From NCBI RefSeq assembly GCF_000003815.2, contig NC_049988.1, positions 11,912,521 through 11,976,520 on the forward strand: a stretch of DNA of 64,000 bases. The letters run 5' to 3'. How positions within the stretch are numbered: position 1 is the stretch's first letter; the number at the start of each line of letters is the position of its first letter. Below the pieces are notes generated by a model. That model searched no databases. It saw nothing but the letters and a program-made list of their open reading frames with translations, and was not told where the DNA came from. Positions 35,488 to 47,900 of this stretch are shown here, piece by piece. The stretch comes from Branchiostoma floridae. Its lineage: Eukaryota > Chordata > Leptocardii > Amphioxiformes > Branchiostomatidae. The position numbers and the translations under genes are program-made.

Positions 35488-35611
35488 CCATACCGTCGGG
35501 GCGCGACTAAAGTAATCTAACCCCGTAAGAACTCCCCCGGCCTGTACCAATCAACTGTACGGGCGGTCACCCCTACACCGCCGAGCGCCCGACGGTATGG
35601 TTCCCAGGCTA
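35488..35611. repeat. Right transposon end with subterminal hairpin
   Basis: CCATACCGTCGGGGCGC at 35488-35504 is inverted at 35585-35600 (GCGCCCGACGGTATGG) with one base difference, and the second arm overlaps the terminal repeat ATGGTTCCCAGGCTA. The left end has the analogous arrangement, so both termini can fold back over about 100-125 bp. Confidence 0.65.
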
Positions 35612-35620
35612 GTAGTTACT
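35612..35620 (+). repeat. Target-site duplication, right copy
   Basis: GTAGTTACT directly after the right terminal repeat; matches 16567-16575. Confidence 0.7.
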
Positions 35621-38600
35621 GGAATAAAAGTCTTGAATGTTCTTGTTTCACATATCAAGAAACATCGAGAAACTCTATTCTTGATTTTTTGGGAATGTTC
35701 AAGAAAAAACAAGAATTTCGTTCTTACATTTCCTCAGGTATACTGCTCAGAAAAACAAGAACATTCAAGATACATGTAATTTAAGTACAAGATAAAGTGC
35801 AAGGAATTACTGGAATAATAATCTTGAATGTTCTTGTCTTTTGTATCCAGAAACTTTGATAAATGCATTTTTTTTTCGTAAGTGAAGAAAGTATTTCTCA
35901 TTTAACATTAGCCATGTTTGAGTTCACCGACAAGAGTGTTCTAGAAATCTGGAGGATTTGCATAATCTATCCTAATTCTAGGTAATTAAGAACTCGGGTA
36001 CAAGAGTATGGTCCTTGACTTACTTGACTGAATACTAATAACTAAACAGGAAATTACAGAACAAGCTTTGACTAGCATAAGACTCTTGAATGTTCGTGAT
36101 TGTTGTTTTTATTCAAAATATCCAATAAAAACTAGCACATATAGAAACTTTTCCATTGACCTTCTTGGCAGACACTGTTTATCATAATACATGTGTCTAT
36201 CAAGATGTAAAGAACAATAAGTTGGAACCAGCAAAATTGCTGTCTATTTTCTCAATGTCAGATCAGAGTTTAAGAAATTGATTCTATATTTTTCTGGTAA
36301 TAAGAGAACAATTTTACTAAGGATCATGGGAAATTACTCCCATCATCCTTTGCTGCAAATTTCAAATTCTAGACAGTTGTAGCTTGCATGCAAACTGCCT
36401 CTCCTGGTTTATTTGTCTGATGTGCATTAGATCTTGCAAATACAGGGCACAGATATGGTAGATTTCTGTAGGACACTTTCCTGTATCACCTGGGACCCTG
36501 TTTACAATGTGGCCTTGCATTTCTAAGCTCCAAAGTGCAACCAAAGCCGAAGTCAAGCTTGGAACATTATCTATTCAGGTACGTCAGCCATCTTGGTTTT
36601 CAAAGTATTTTAATTTCACATTTCTTTGGTTGCATATGCATGATAAGGCGACCAGTAATTGCAGAATGTAGAAGTGAACACTTGCATGAATCCCTCCAAA
36701 ACACTAAGACTTAAGTATGATATTTTAAAGGAAGGAAAAGTATAGAGATGTTGATGTCCAAAATCCTTATGGGGAGGGGGGCATTCATCAGGGAATTGTT
36801 TGTTCATAAACTGTCTGTGTGTTGTTCTAGGCATGGAAACCAGCTGGACCAAAGAGGATGCCCCCATCTCAACTTTGGAAAAGCTTTCAACAAGAACAAG
36901 TGACATGTATTATGATTATGATACCATCACCAACAACATTACAGCAGTAATGGTGCTGTTTTAGAAGGACAATAATTAAGTTATTAGTATATGCTCAGTA
37001 TCAGGAAAATGAATTTTTATAAGCAAGCATCATATATGATCTAAATCTGTTGGTATCTGCAATAATGTTGCAATCTTTAAAATAATGGTTCATAGGGGAG
37101 AAAATGCCCCAAAATCTGGTATGAAACTTATTGATGGACATGAGTATGATTGGAAATACATTTACAACTATATAAACAGCAACATTGACCAGTTCGTGAT
37201 ACAAGAACCTCAATCTTACTTTAAGAAATGGTTTCTATGTTTGTAGGTGTAAGAAATTCAGTCTTGAACTTAAAGATAGCAAGATGTTTGCTAATACAAA
37301 AATTTCAATATTAGCACAGCAAAGTAGTACCCTAGGTCACTAGGTGTACGGAATTTGGTCTTGGTAGGCAATAAGAAGTGTGCTTTTGATTTAAGAAAGT
37401 TACTCTTGTTGTAAGAACAATTAAGAAAATATTTCTAGCAATAAGAAGTGTGCTCTTGATGTAAAAAAGCTATTCTTGATATAAGAAATTTAATCTTGGT
37501 ATAAGAACACCAATCTTGAAAGTAAGAAAATATTTCTGGGAATAAGAATTGTTGTCTTGATGTAAGAAAGTTACTCTTGCCGTAAGAAATTTAGCCTTGG
37601 TATAAGAACACCAATCTTGAAAGTAAGAATATATTACTAGCCAATAAGAATTGTTGTCTTGATGTAAGAAAGTTATTTTTAATATAAGAAATTTAATCTT
37701 GGTATAAGAACACCAATCTTGAAAATAAGAAAATATTTCTAGGCAATAAGAATTGTTATCTTGATGTAAGAAAGTTATTCTTGTTATAAGAAATTTAATC
37801 TTGGTTTTAAGAATGCCAATCTTGAAAATGAGAAAATGTTTCTAGGCAATTAGAATTGTGCACTTGTAGTAAGAAAGGTATTCTTGTTGTAAGAATAGCA
37901 GTCTTGGAAATAAGAAATGTATCTAGGCAATAAAGAATTTTACTCTTGATATGAGAAATTTATTCCTTTGTGTGAGAAAATCAATCTTGGAAGTAAGAAA
38001 ATATTTCTAGGCAATAAGAAGTGCGCTCTTGAGGTAAGAAATGTATTCTTGGTGTAAGAACACCAATTTTCAAAGTAAGAATTTCAATTCTTGGTGTGAG
38101 AACACCAATCTTGAAAGTAAGAATTTCAAAATAATTCTAGGCATCAAGAATTGTGCTCTTGAAGTAAGAAAGACAGTCTTGCTGTAAGAGCACCAATCTT
38201 CAAAGTAAGAAAATGTTTCTAGGCAAAAAGACTTTCTGATCTTCATGTGAGAAAAGGATTGTTGAATACAAGGCTTCAAATGACAATATATTAGTAAAAG
38301 AATATAGGCACAAGAACATTTATAAAAAAATCTTATTGTAAGACTAACATTCTAGTTAAACTTTATGAGATACCTCTAAGAAATATAGTCTTGCTTCAAG
38401 AAAATTCAGTAAGTAAAAAATTGCTTAATTCGTGGACAAATCTGTTTTCTTACTCAGTGAGTTAAGACACTTTTCGCCCTTCTGCCTAATTAACTGATCC
38501 ACCAACTTTGATGTGCTGTAGAAAGTTACTGGTTTGGTATTTTTCAGAATAGTCAGGAAAAAAATCTTATATGAAGACAAAAATGTCTCGGTACAAGAAA

Positions 38601-38640
38601 AAACAAGAAAGAAAGAAAAGGCATTTTTGGTAGTGTATGC
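35621..38640. repeat. CAAGAA/TTCTTG-rich tandem array, right portion
   Basis: Dense TTCTTG, AAGAA and AATCTTG words. Between 37250 and 38250 they fall into about ten diverged units of 80-110 bp, each with GGCAATAAGAA, GTAAGAAAGTTATTCTTG-like and ACACCAATCTTGAAA words. The first part (35621-36350) and a less regular middle (36350-37250) carry fewer. No coding sequence recognised. It continues the array of 16194-16575. Confidence 0.7.
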
Positions 38641-39774
38641 ATGGCTTCTCCTCTTTTATGTACTATACAGATACTAGATGTTTTAAACCCAGGTGCAAAT
38701 GGCGATGGCCAACAGACAGAAAGTGGAAGAATTTAGTTTTGAAATTTTCATGCAATTCGCAAGAACAATTGACTGTCTAAGTGATAACACCGAGCTAAGG
38801 AAGATACTGTTTTTCTAAGCCGAAATACAGCAGCTGTAATTGTAAGTGACTCACATTAATGTCCATATATATATATATATATTTCTATATCTAACTATCG
38901 AATATCTAACGTGTATTACCCATCTTTTGAATCTATCAATTTATCGATTCATCTACATATTGATTGAGTCAACTCATGAAATTTGCTTTAATACCTTTTA
39001 ACACAAACTTTCAAAATTTAATAGATTTTTTCGTGCTCGATACTTAATAAATAATGAATATAAAAAAAGCACGACACGAAAAAGACGGTTTGAGATTAAG
39101 CTCTTTAATAGCATTTCAATGGTAAGGAAGCAAGTGAGCAGTTTCTACAAAACATTAAGCTTTGAGGCGTTGCGATTTAGGAGTTAAGCTCGTCATAAGT
39201 ATTTAAAGTGTAAAGTGCAATGAGACATCTCAAACGTTGAACTCTTAAAACCGGCTTAGGTCGAAGGGATTGTGTAACGTTACCCAAGGCTAAATAAAGG
39301 TTGAAAAAAGACGAAACAAGCGAGCAGTTGCAGTTTCTTGTGTTTGCCTTTGTAGTGTTGCGTGCTAGTAACGTGCTAAAAAGAGCTAAATTGAGATCAG
39401 CATTTTCTCTCGTGTCCTTTTGAGTTCGTTCATTTTTTTCGGTGCCTCTGTAAGAAACCAGAAACACAGCAATCAATAATTTGCAATTATTACCTCCGAT
39501 ATTCACAAAAAGATTATGAGATGTTGGTCTCACGTCAGAAATCCTCAGTTCAAAATGGGCTGAGCGCCGCTTGCAATAACTTTTGGCTGTTGAGGGACGT
39601 TTGAATGCCGCCTAGCGACCGTAAAAGTGATTGCTAGTTGGGTAAGACAGCTGGTTGCTTAGCAGTGGGTCTGAACTAAAATTGGATGGACTATAAATAT
39701 TTTGATGTGGCTTGTGAAGTTCGGGTTTTCCTTCCCAGACGCTTGGTCTATAGGTTCGACTATACCCACCTTCT
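38641..39774. other. Non-coding interval before the FAMeT-EGF gene
   Basis: AT-rich, with a short (TA)n at 38867-38882. Probably includes the 3' UTR of the minus-strand gene ending at 39775. No RNA gene or repeat family recognised. Confidence 0.45.
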
Positions 39775-42700
39775 CTAGTTGCAATTGGCCAGATCCGACC
39801 TAACACAGGTCAGTAGTTCCTGACTCCAGTGTGTACTGGGAGCACAGGGATACACAGCGTCATTCCCCGCATGGTAACATCGGACGTACATGGAGCAGCC
39901 ATTCGGATGGGGGAGGTAGGTACCGTCAGGCTGGTTCTCACAGATTGTAGCTGCGGTAAAAAAAAAGAGAAAATGGAATGCTTTCATAAAATCTGACGTA
40001 CATAGAACAGTCGTACGGATGAGAATGGAAGGTTCCATCAGTCTGGTTATAACAGATTGTACCTGTGGTTGAAAAGGAAGGAAAATAAAATGTCTTAATA
40101 GAGACCAAATAACGTCCACAAGCAAAGGAAAATTATCAATAATCACTTCTTTGGACTGACTATCTCGGATTGATTACCAATACTAATCCTTGGTTCATCA
40201 ACATTTTGTTTGTACACCTTGATATTACGTATGCGCTCGCTATTTACAAACGTATTCATTTCAGAGTACAATGAAATCATCTGACAAGAATATATGTCGT
40301 GCTGTTTGAGGCCACTAACGTAGGGGTAGCATATTTATGTAAACAAATATATACAACAGTGACGAAGGTTTAGCAACCCCCGTTAAGCAATCTAAATGAA
40401 GGAATATATGCAGAATTTTAATTTTAGAGCGCACTTTCAGATAGTTTAAAATTCGCATCATGTAATAAGTGCAAAGAGTGTTAATGGGGTTGAAAGAGTA
40501 AGATCTTTAAAAAATGTTGACTTCACTTGAGGATCACACCAACGGAAATTGGCAAAACCTATCCTTTATGGGATATAGAAGGATTTTTTTACGATGAAAT
40601 TTTAAAGAAATGATCTCACCGATGACGTCATTCAAAGATGTTTCACAAGCGTTTCCAGCAGGGGTGCCGTTAGTGTTGGTCTGGTCAGGGTTTGGGTTCT
40701 GTGGACAGTTGTCCTGAAATGATAGTAACCATTGAAATAAATTCATCATTATCATCATCATCGGTCAACGTGATCACACATGTTTGCACATGTTTAAACA
40801 CAACGGGGCTATACCGCCCCTTACGGGGTACAGTGACATACCCTTTCGCTGGCTAATAACAAGACGGGGATGCGTCAGGCCTCCGTCCGGATGATTTGAA
40901 GTGAATCATCAACTCCAGACGGAAGGATTTGTACCATTGCAGACTGCACCATGTACCATCGCACGTGAAGTAAATTGCATTCTGCCCTCCCCGAGAATTT
41001 CCGAGTTCTGATCGACTTTTAATTATTTTCTCGCAGATTTCAAAATCTAAAGCTTAAATAGAACACTAGAGAACACGTGCTTGGAGAAAAAAAGCTATAG
41101 CCATGTTCTTGTTCTCTCCACCAACATTTAATTTAACAAATAGTAAAGGATTAGAAAAAATGTGATAGCAATCTGTAACAAATGTCAAAAAATGTTGAGA
41201 GGATTTCAAAATTATACATTGACTGATAATATATATAAGTGACGAAGTACAAGATTATCAGAGAAATGCCGATTTCATTTTGAAACACAAGCACATCAGT
41301 GTGAAGAGGAAAAAGATGACTATGAACTAACCTTTTCTTGTTACCATATGCCGTAACAGAAATTACAAAAGCACCGTGATTACCTCTTAATTCAAACACC
41401 TGTATAAATGTATAACGTGATTCTTACCTGGTCATTAAGGACTCCATCCCCGTCGATGTCCTCGTCACAGTCGTCACCTTTTCCATCGCTGTCCATGTCC
41501 GGCTGGTCAGCGTTGGGGACACCAGGGCAGTTGTCCTTTAAGAAAAGATAAAAAAAGATACATTTTACCCAAAGTGTGTAATACGAAATGCGGGGTGTTG
41601 TTATTAGTGACACTGTTGTTGAGAGATGTGAACGAGTGGATGTTGTGAATGGCAGAATGTTGAGAATGGTAAATGTTATAACGTGTACCAACGATTGACA
41701 TGTGAAATTAGATTAAGCAATAATTATATTTTAAGGGGGCTACATGCTTGATTTAACTATGCCCTATACATGTAATCTTGTGATGGTTTCTAGCTATGAT
41801 ATATACATTGCCGTTTACTCACCACTGTGCACTCGCCATTCCCACATGAGATGGGGACATCAGAGAAGCCGTCCATGTCGTCATCACGTCCACAGACCAG
41901 GCCATCGCTGGAGCCTGCCCAGCCATCAGCACACTACACACAGGAAATAATACGACCATTTGTTGCGAAGAAATATACCAGTCATATCATTACCACAGAA
42001 ACAAAGCATTATATATATGTCGGAGCATCATAGATACTTTCAAAACTACTCTAAGGTGCCCGAACAACATTCCTTGTAGTTTCTTCATAACAAGCATAAC
42101 GTGAATTACTTTAAAAGGGTTAGAGACCCGCCACAAGGATATAACAAATAGCCAGTGGTCTATAACCATCCAATTAACCACCGAGTGCGCAAGGTTAACC
42201 GATCATAATGAGGTTATGACGCTGTGGATGTATAACCAATAGGAATAGAAGTTTTTTTTATTGTCCCACAAGGCCAATCCATCTGTAACCCTAACTTAAG
42301 ATGGCAATCGAGTGGTTTTAGGTAGTGTCCATATTTTCTTGAAATAAAAAGGTTGAGCTAACCTCACAATCGACGTTCCCTCCTATCAGGTGACAGTCTG
42401 TACAAGGAGCGTGACCACCAACACATTCTATTCAGGGAAGATAAAAATGTACACGAAACGTCAACGTTACAACATTACAACACTTTTCTTACCGATGCAT
42501 AAATGGACTTCATTGATGTTCAACGAAATGTTTACATTCCATACTTACAGATTCATCAACAATTATTACTTACAAACTGCTAACTCGTTTTAAGATTTAA
42601 CGTAGTTGTCATAATGAATGACATTGAAAATAAGATGGCAACATACGCGCAGCACACTCCGCAATATTTGTTGCCCCCCTGAAGACGGCGTTTGTCCCAG

Positions 42701-44886
42701 CAGGACAAGACTTGCAGGAAGACTGTCCCTCCTCATCCTGGTATTCCCGGTAGTCACACTTCACACAGGTGTCGTCTGACGCCTTGTAATGTCCTCTGGG
42801 ACAAACCACTATAGATCATGATGAATAGATTATGTCATCAATAAGACAGTTCATAGCTCCAATGGCGCATGTAAAGTGTAATGCATTGTGATCTTAGGTC
42901 AAAGTTAAAGCCCCATGGGCTCTAGACAACAACTTCGCCCAGCATACAAGTATCCTGTGGACTGGCTTCACCTTCCCCCCTACATAGTAGCCTCCATAGC
43001 AGGCTCTTTGGGGCTTTTTTGGGGCTCATAATACACCTTTGCTGGCAATTTCTATTGTACTCGNNNNNNNNNNNNNNNNNNNNNNNNNNNNNNNNNNNNN
43101 NNNNNNNNNNNNNNNNNNNNNNNNNNNNNNNNNNNNNNNNNNNNNNNNNNNNNNNNNNNNNNNNNNNNNNNNNNNNNNNNNNNNNNNNNNNNNNNNNNNN
43201 NNNNNNNNNNNNNNNNNNNNNNNNNNNNNNNNNNNNNNNNNNNNNNNNNNNNNNNNNNNNNNNNNNNNNNNNNNNNNNNNNNNNNNNNNNNNNNNNNNNN
43301 NNNNNNNNNNNNNNNNNNNNNNNNNNNNNNNNNNNNNNNNNNNNNNNNNNNNNNNNNNNNNNNNNNNNNNNNNNNNNNNNNNNNNNNNNNNNNNNNNNNN
43401 NNNNNNNNNNNNNNNNNNNNNNNNNNNNNNNNNNNNNNNNNNNNNNNNNNNNNNNNNNNNNNNNNNNNNNNNNNNNNNNNNNNNNNNNNNNNNNNNNNNN
43501 NNNNNNNNNNNNNNNNNNNNNNNNNNNNNNNNNNNNNNNNNNNNNNNNNNNNNNNNNNNNNNNNNNNNNNNNNNNNNNNNNNNNNNNNNNNNNNNNNNNN
43601 NNNNNNNNNNNNNNNNNNNNNNNNNNNNNNNNNNNNNNNNNNNNNNNNNNNNNNNNNNNNNNNNNNNNNNNNNNNNNNNNNNNNNNNNNNNNNNNNNNNN
43701 NNNNNNNNNNNNNNNNNNNNNNNNNNNNNNNNNNNNNNNNNNNNTGGCCAGCAAAAGTGTATTATGAGCCCAAAAAAGGCCCCAAAGAGCCTGCTATGGA
43801 GGCTACCTACATAATAGCTCTTAGGGCACTGTGTGTTACTAGCTATATAGCAAATGACTGAAAATGAAATGTGAATGAAAATGTGATCCTAAAGCAGGTT
43901 TAATGCATCAAATAATGCATTCACCGGGTGTACTTATTCTGGCATTTATAGCACACATACTAGCTGAAGCATAAAACTGCTTGCTGCTATTCGATAAAAA
44001 AGCTTACCGTCACACGAGTATCCATCGGTGCCCAGTTGGTATCCTGCCCTACAGGAGCAACGGACGTCACCAATCAGGTCTGTACAGATGTGATCACACA
44101 GACCTCTTCCTGCGTTCTCCAGGCAACCGTGAACATCTGCAGAAACAACATGTGTAATGATATCAGATCTAAAAACATGCATACGTGTACCTTTTTACCT
44201 TTGAGTATATACACAAAATTGGCTAAAGAAACAATCATGGAAAAATGAATGAATGACTTCCCTAGCAACTGTCAATTTGAATTTTAGTTAGAGTAAATTT
44301 CAACTGAAGCAGCGACCATTGACTGATCATTGCGAGGCAGCTTGATAACTAGTTTGAACAAATTTCGTTGATAAAGCAGTGTCTTTGATAGGTTTTATAT
44401 GTTTCGTTGCCTTTAAAGTTATATTCAAGATTTAGTCTATTTCAAGAGGGAGCCTCACTAGATCACCCTAATACTTCATTGTGAAAAATTAAAATATACA
44501 TATTCAATCGAGCGCTTTTGTCTATTAAGTTTTGACACAAAGTGTATCACCTTCACAGCTGTGAAGATCATTCAAAAGTTCAAACCCATTCTCACACCAG
44601 CAGCGGTAACTTCCTGGAGAGTTGTGACAGATGCCGTTGTTGGGATCACAGGGACCATGTCCAGCATTGGCGCTGCATTCGTCTATGTCTGAAGGAACAA
44701 AATCATTCAATCGGATATCGGAGAATTCTCGTACACAACCAGGATGCACTAACTTTGCTTACGTTTCGATGTCTATCAGACACCTTCTTCAGGGCTTGTT
44801 ACTGGAGTCATATGCCGCTTGCTGCTACATATAGCCGATGTAGGTGGCACATTATCGGCGAGTACACAATCACAAGCTCCTAGATG

Positions 44887-44949
<63 letters not shown>

Positions 44950-47900
44950 ATCGCCTGGTCACAAGTCATAGATTAATGATTCTGATTTCGTGGAATTGTC
45001 CAGTTAGCAAGCTTTGACAAACTAACTACTGACAGATCAAAAGCAATCCTTTTTAGAATAATACAGCTGAATTTTGTACGACACATCAACAACTATACCA
45101 TGACTACAATTCGAAAATTGTACGATGACTTTGACCAGACCATAAGGTACGCTTAGGATGGACAGTTTTGAATAAAAAAGGAAGGGTACATTTTAGAACA
45201 GGTGTCTATGATAGGACGGAAATATCTTGCTTGGCAATGCCTTTCTGGTTTTATTTGAACACAGGAATTGCAACAGTTCCACTAAATCACGGTTTAAAAA
45301 TTACAATATGAGTAACACCTACCTGTCTGACAGTTGAAACCTGTCCATCCCGGTCTACAGTCACATCTGAAACCGTTGGTAAGGTCTCTGCAGATCCCAT
45401 TGTTATGGCACGGGTTACTGTCACATTCATCATGTTCTAACATGAAAGAAAAACTATTGAAATCTTATGAATGTGACTGCTGTTACATACTCTATCTAGG
45501 AAGACATAAGTGCACACTATAACATTGCAATAAAAACACCATAGGGTTCGAATAAAGACCCACCCAAAGTGTTTCAGGCGACATAATATCTGCCAATAGA
45601 CCTACGAATAAACCACCAAGAGAGCGAATGGTACAAGGTGGTTTATAAAAAAAGTACGAAGTGGTACCGAAGGCCGGACCCTCGGGAGGGCTGGAAGTGA
45701 TGGAACACAAGAGCGATGGAATACATCATGTTGTATTACTGTACAACTATACCCACACGACAAAATACACATTTCAATGCGAAATGCGCAGGAATTTAAG
45801 TAAAAAATTCCAATAGCCCAAATCCCGAAGTTTATGCCGCACCGCACTCGGCACACGCGGAGTACGAGTGCGTTCGATTTATTCGTTGAAAACCCCTGTG
45901 ATACAATTAAATCCCCGTGTAATAAGTCAAGTTACCACACGATTCGGACACCTGTATCCGGACGCGTTATCAAAGCCCTAGTATGACATAAATAATGATA
46001 CAAGAATAGCTATGATCTTTAGATGACAACGTGGAAAACGTTTTGAAGACTTACAGGCAGAGCTGCATAACTGTTATATCATCATAATATGATGAAGATA
46101 TTCTAAAGTGATGGTCATATTGATATTCAATAAAATGTAAGCGAATCGAAGTTGCCAACATTACCAAAGCACATGTTTTACGACAGTACACCTAAAACGC
46201 TGAGGGAAAAATTGAAATATGTAACACATCTTTTTCACAACTTTTTACCCATCCAATGTCTGTCTTACTTACCAGTACAGTATCTTGATCCGATTATCTG
46301 GTAACCGTCCCGACAGGTACATTGATAGCTTCCGTAAGTGTTCACACAGTTGTGTTCACAGCCTCCGTTGTTATTGGAGCATTCGTTGTTGTCTTGGGAA
46401 GTATGAAATTCAAATCAGACCCACAATTATAATATCCTTCAGATTTTGTTCCCTTTTCCGAGCTTTTTTATCTTTACATGAGGTTAGAATGAGTAGAGAA
46501 ATACATAAATGTGAAAAAAAGAACCATGTTGGTCTACCGGTCTATAAAAAAAAGAGCTCTCTTTAAAAAAATGTTTAGATTACGTTAATTGTTGACAATA
46601 TCGATTGCTGGTAGTGCTACATTAGGGAGAAAAATATTTTTCGTTCCTCATTTTTGAGAGCAGATCTTTTGATTCCCTTATATAAATTACAATACAGATA
46701 TTTCTACAATACAATGATACACTGATTGTAACCGCATCACAAAGCAACCTGTCAACTGTTAAGAAGTAAGTATGTGAAGTATGCAAATTATGTAAATCCC
46801 ACCTACCTAACTGACAGTTGGTACCTCTCCATCCCGGTCTACAGTCACATCTGTAGCTGTTGGTGAGGTCTCGGCAGGCCCCACCATTACGACACGGGTT
46901 ACTGGCACACTCGTTGATTTCTAGTAAAAATACAAAGGAGATATCACATAAAATGCTACCAAATCCCAGTCGAGGACACGCACTACAAACTAAACAATGA
47001 CGGAGAACCCTTGGAATTCTAACCCATTCGTCGGGTCAATGGTACAGCAATGTTTTGAAGTGTACGTGCCGCAACAGCTTTCTTCAGATCCCAAGAGAAA
47101 TTCAAAATCGGATTTTAGTCTGGAAACGTTTATGGCCACTCTAGAACCTACAAGCCGTTTTCCTGTAACCAAACCGTTGTAGATCTTACTGTGTGCTTGG
47201 AATGGTGTCAATGTCTTACTGTAATGTCAAGTGACGTCCCAGCCTCAACTTTTTAACAGGCTTGCTCTACTAATGTAAGGCTGCCCAGGGTGTTTTTGCA
47301 TCGCTATTCAATATCTTGTCGCCAAGCTGTTCTAACTCAACAATAAATTGTTAGAGGTTGTTTTTGGCATTTTGGTAGATAGTTAAAATGATATTTAATT
47401 GTTGTAGACATAACAGTTTCATGTTCATAATTCGTATATATTCACAAATGTTAATGTCTTACACAATGTATAATGTTTGTCAATAAATATGTCAGTGTAG
47501 GAAGTATAACCATATACTTAGACCTGACTCCCTGGTCTGACACATTTATTGTTCCCTTTAAGGTGACGGTTTTAGCCAAAACATGCTTGTTTGGATCCGT
47601 AAAGCATTACCTTTGCCATCATAAGAGGTAAATACCCCGCAGAATTACAGACCCACCACTTTGCTTCACGGTAAGCAAGATTGTCTTGTTCTTCCTTTAC
47701 ATAAACACTTTACATACCTTAGACCCAGCGGACCAAGGATTGTTTGACACGTTCATGGACCAGTAATAGTATTCCAAATCTTCTGAGGCTTTAATACGTT
47801 GGTTTTGTTTGGTAGGTTCTATGAAATAATTAAACTTTTTCTGTTGATTCTCACCACGGCAGTATCTTGATCCAGACAGTTGGTACCCGTTCCGACAGGT

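Larger units (their letters stand above)
16576..35611. mobile_element. Large TIR transposon with RecQ-like helicase, DUF6589 protein and acidic protein
   Basis: Left end TAGCCTGGGTACCAT (16576) and right end ATGGTTCCCAGGCTA (to 35611) are inverted repeats matching at 14 of 15 positions. They are flanked by the direct duplication GTAGTTACT at 16567-16575 and 35612-35620. Both outer flanks are the same CAAGAA-rich array. A second copy of the left end is at 23642, so the intact coding unit is 23642-35611 (about 12 kb) and the 16576-23641 part is either an inserted segment or an assembly join across the 100-N gap. Genes: helicase on plus; DUF6589 protein on minus, convergent with it; acidic protein on plus, divergent from the DUF6589 gene. 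No other DNA transposase is visible, so the DUF6589 protein is the best transposase candidate. Confidence 0.75.
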
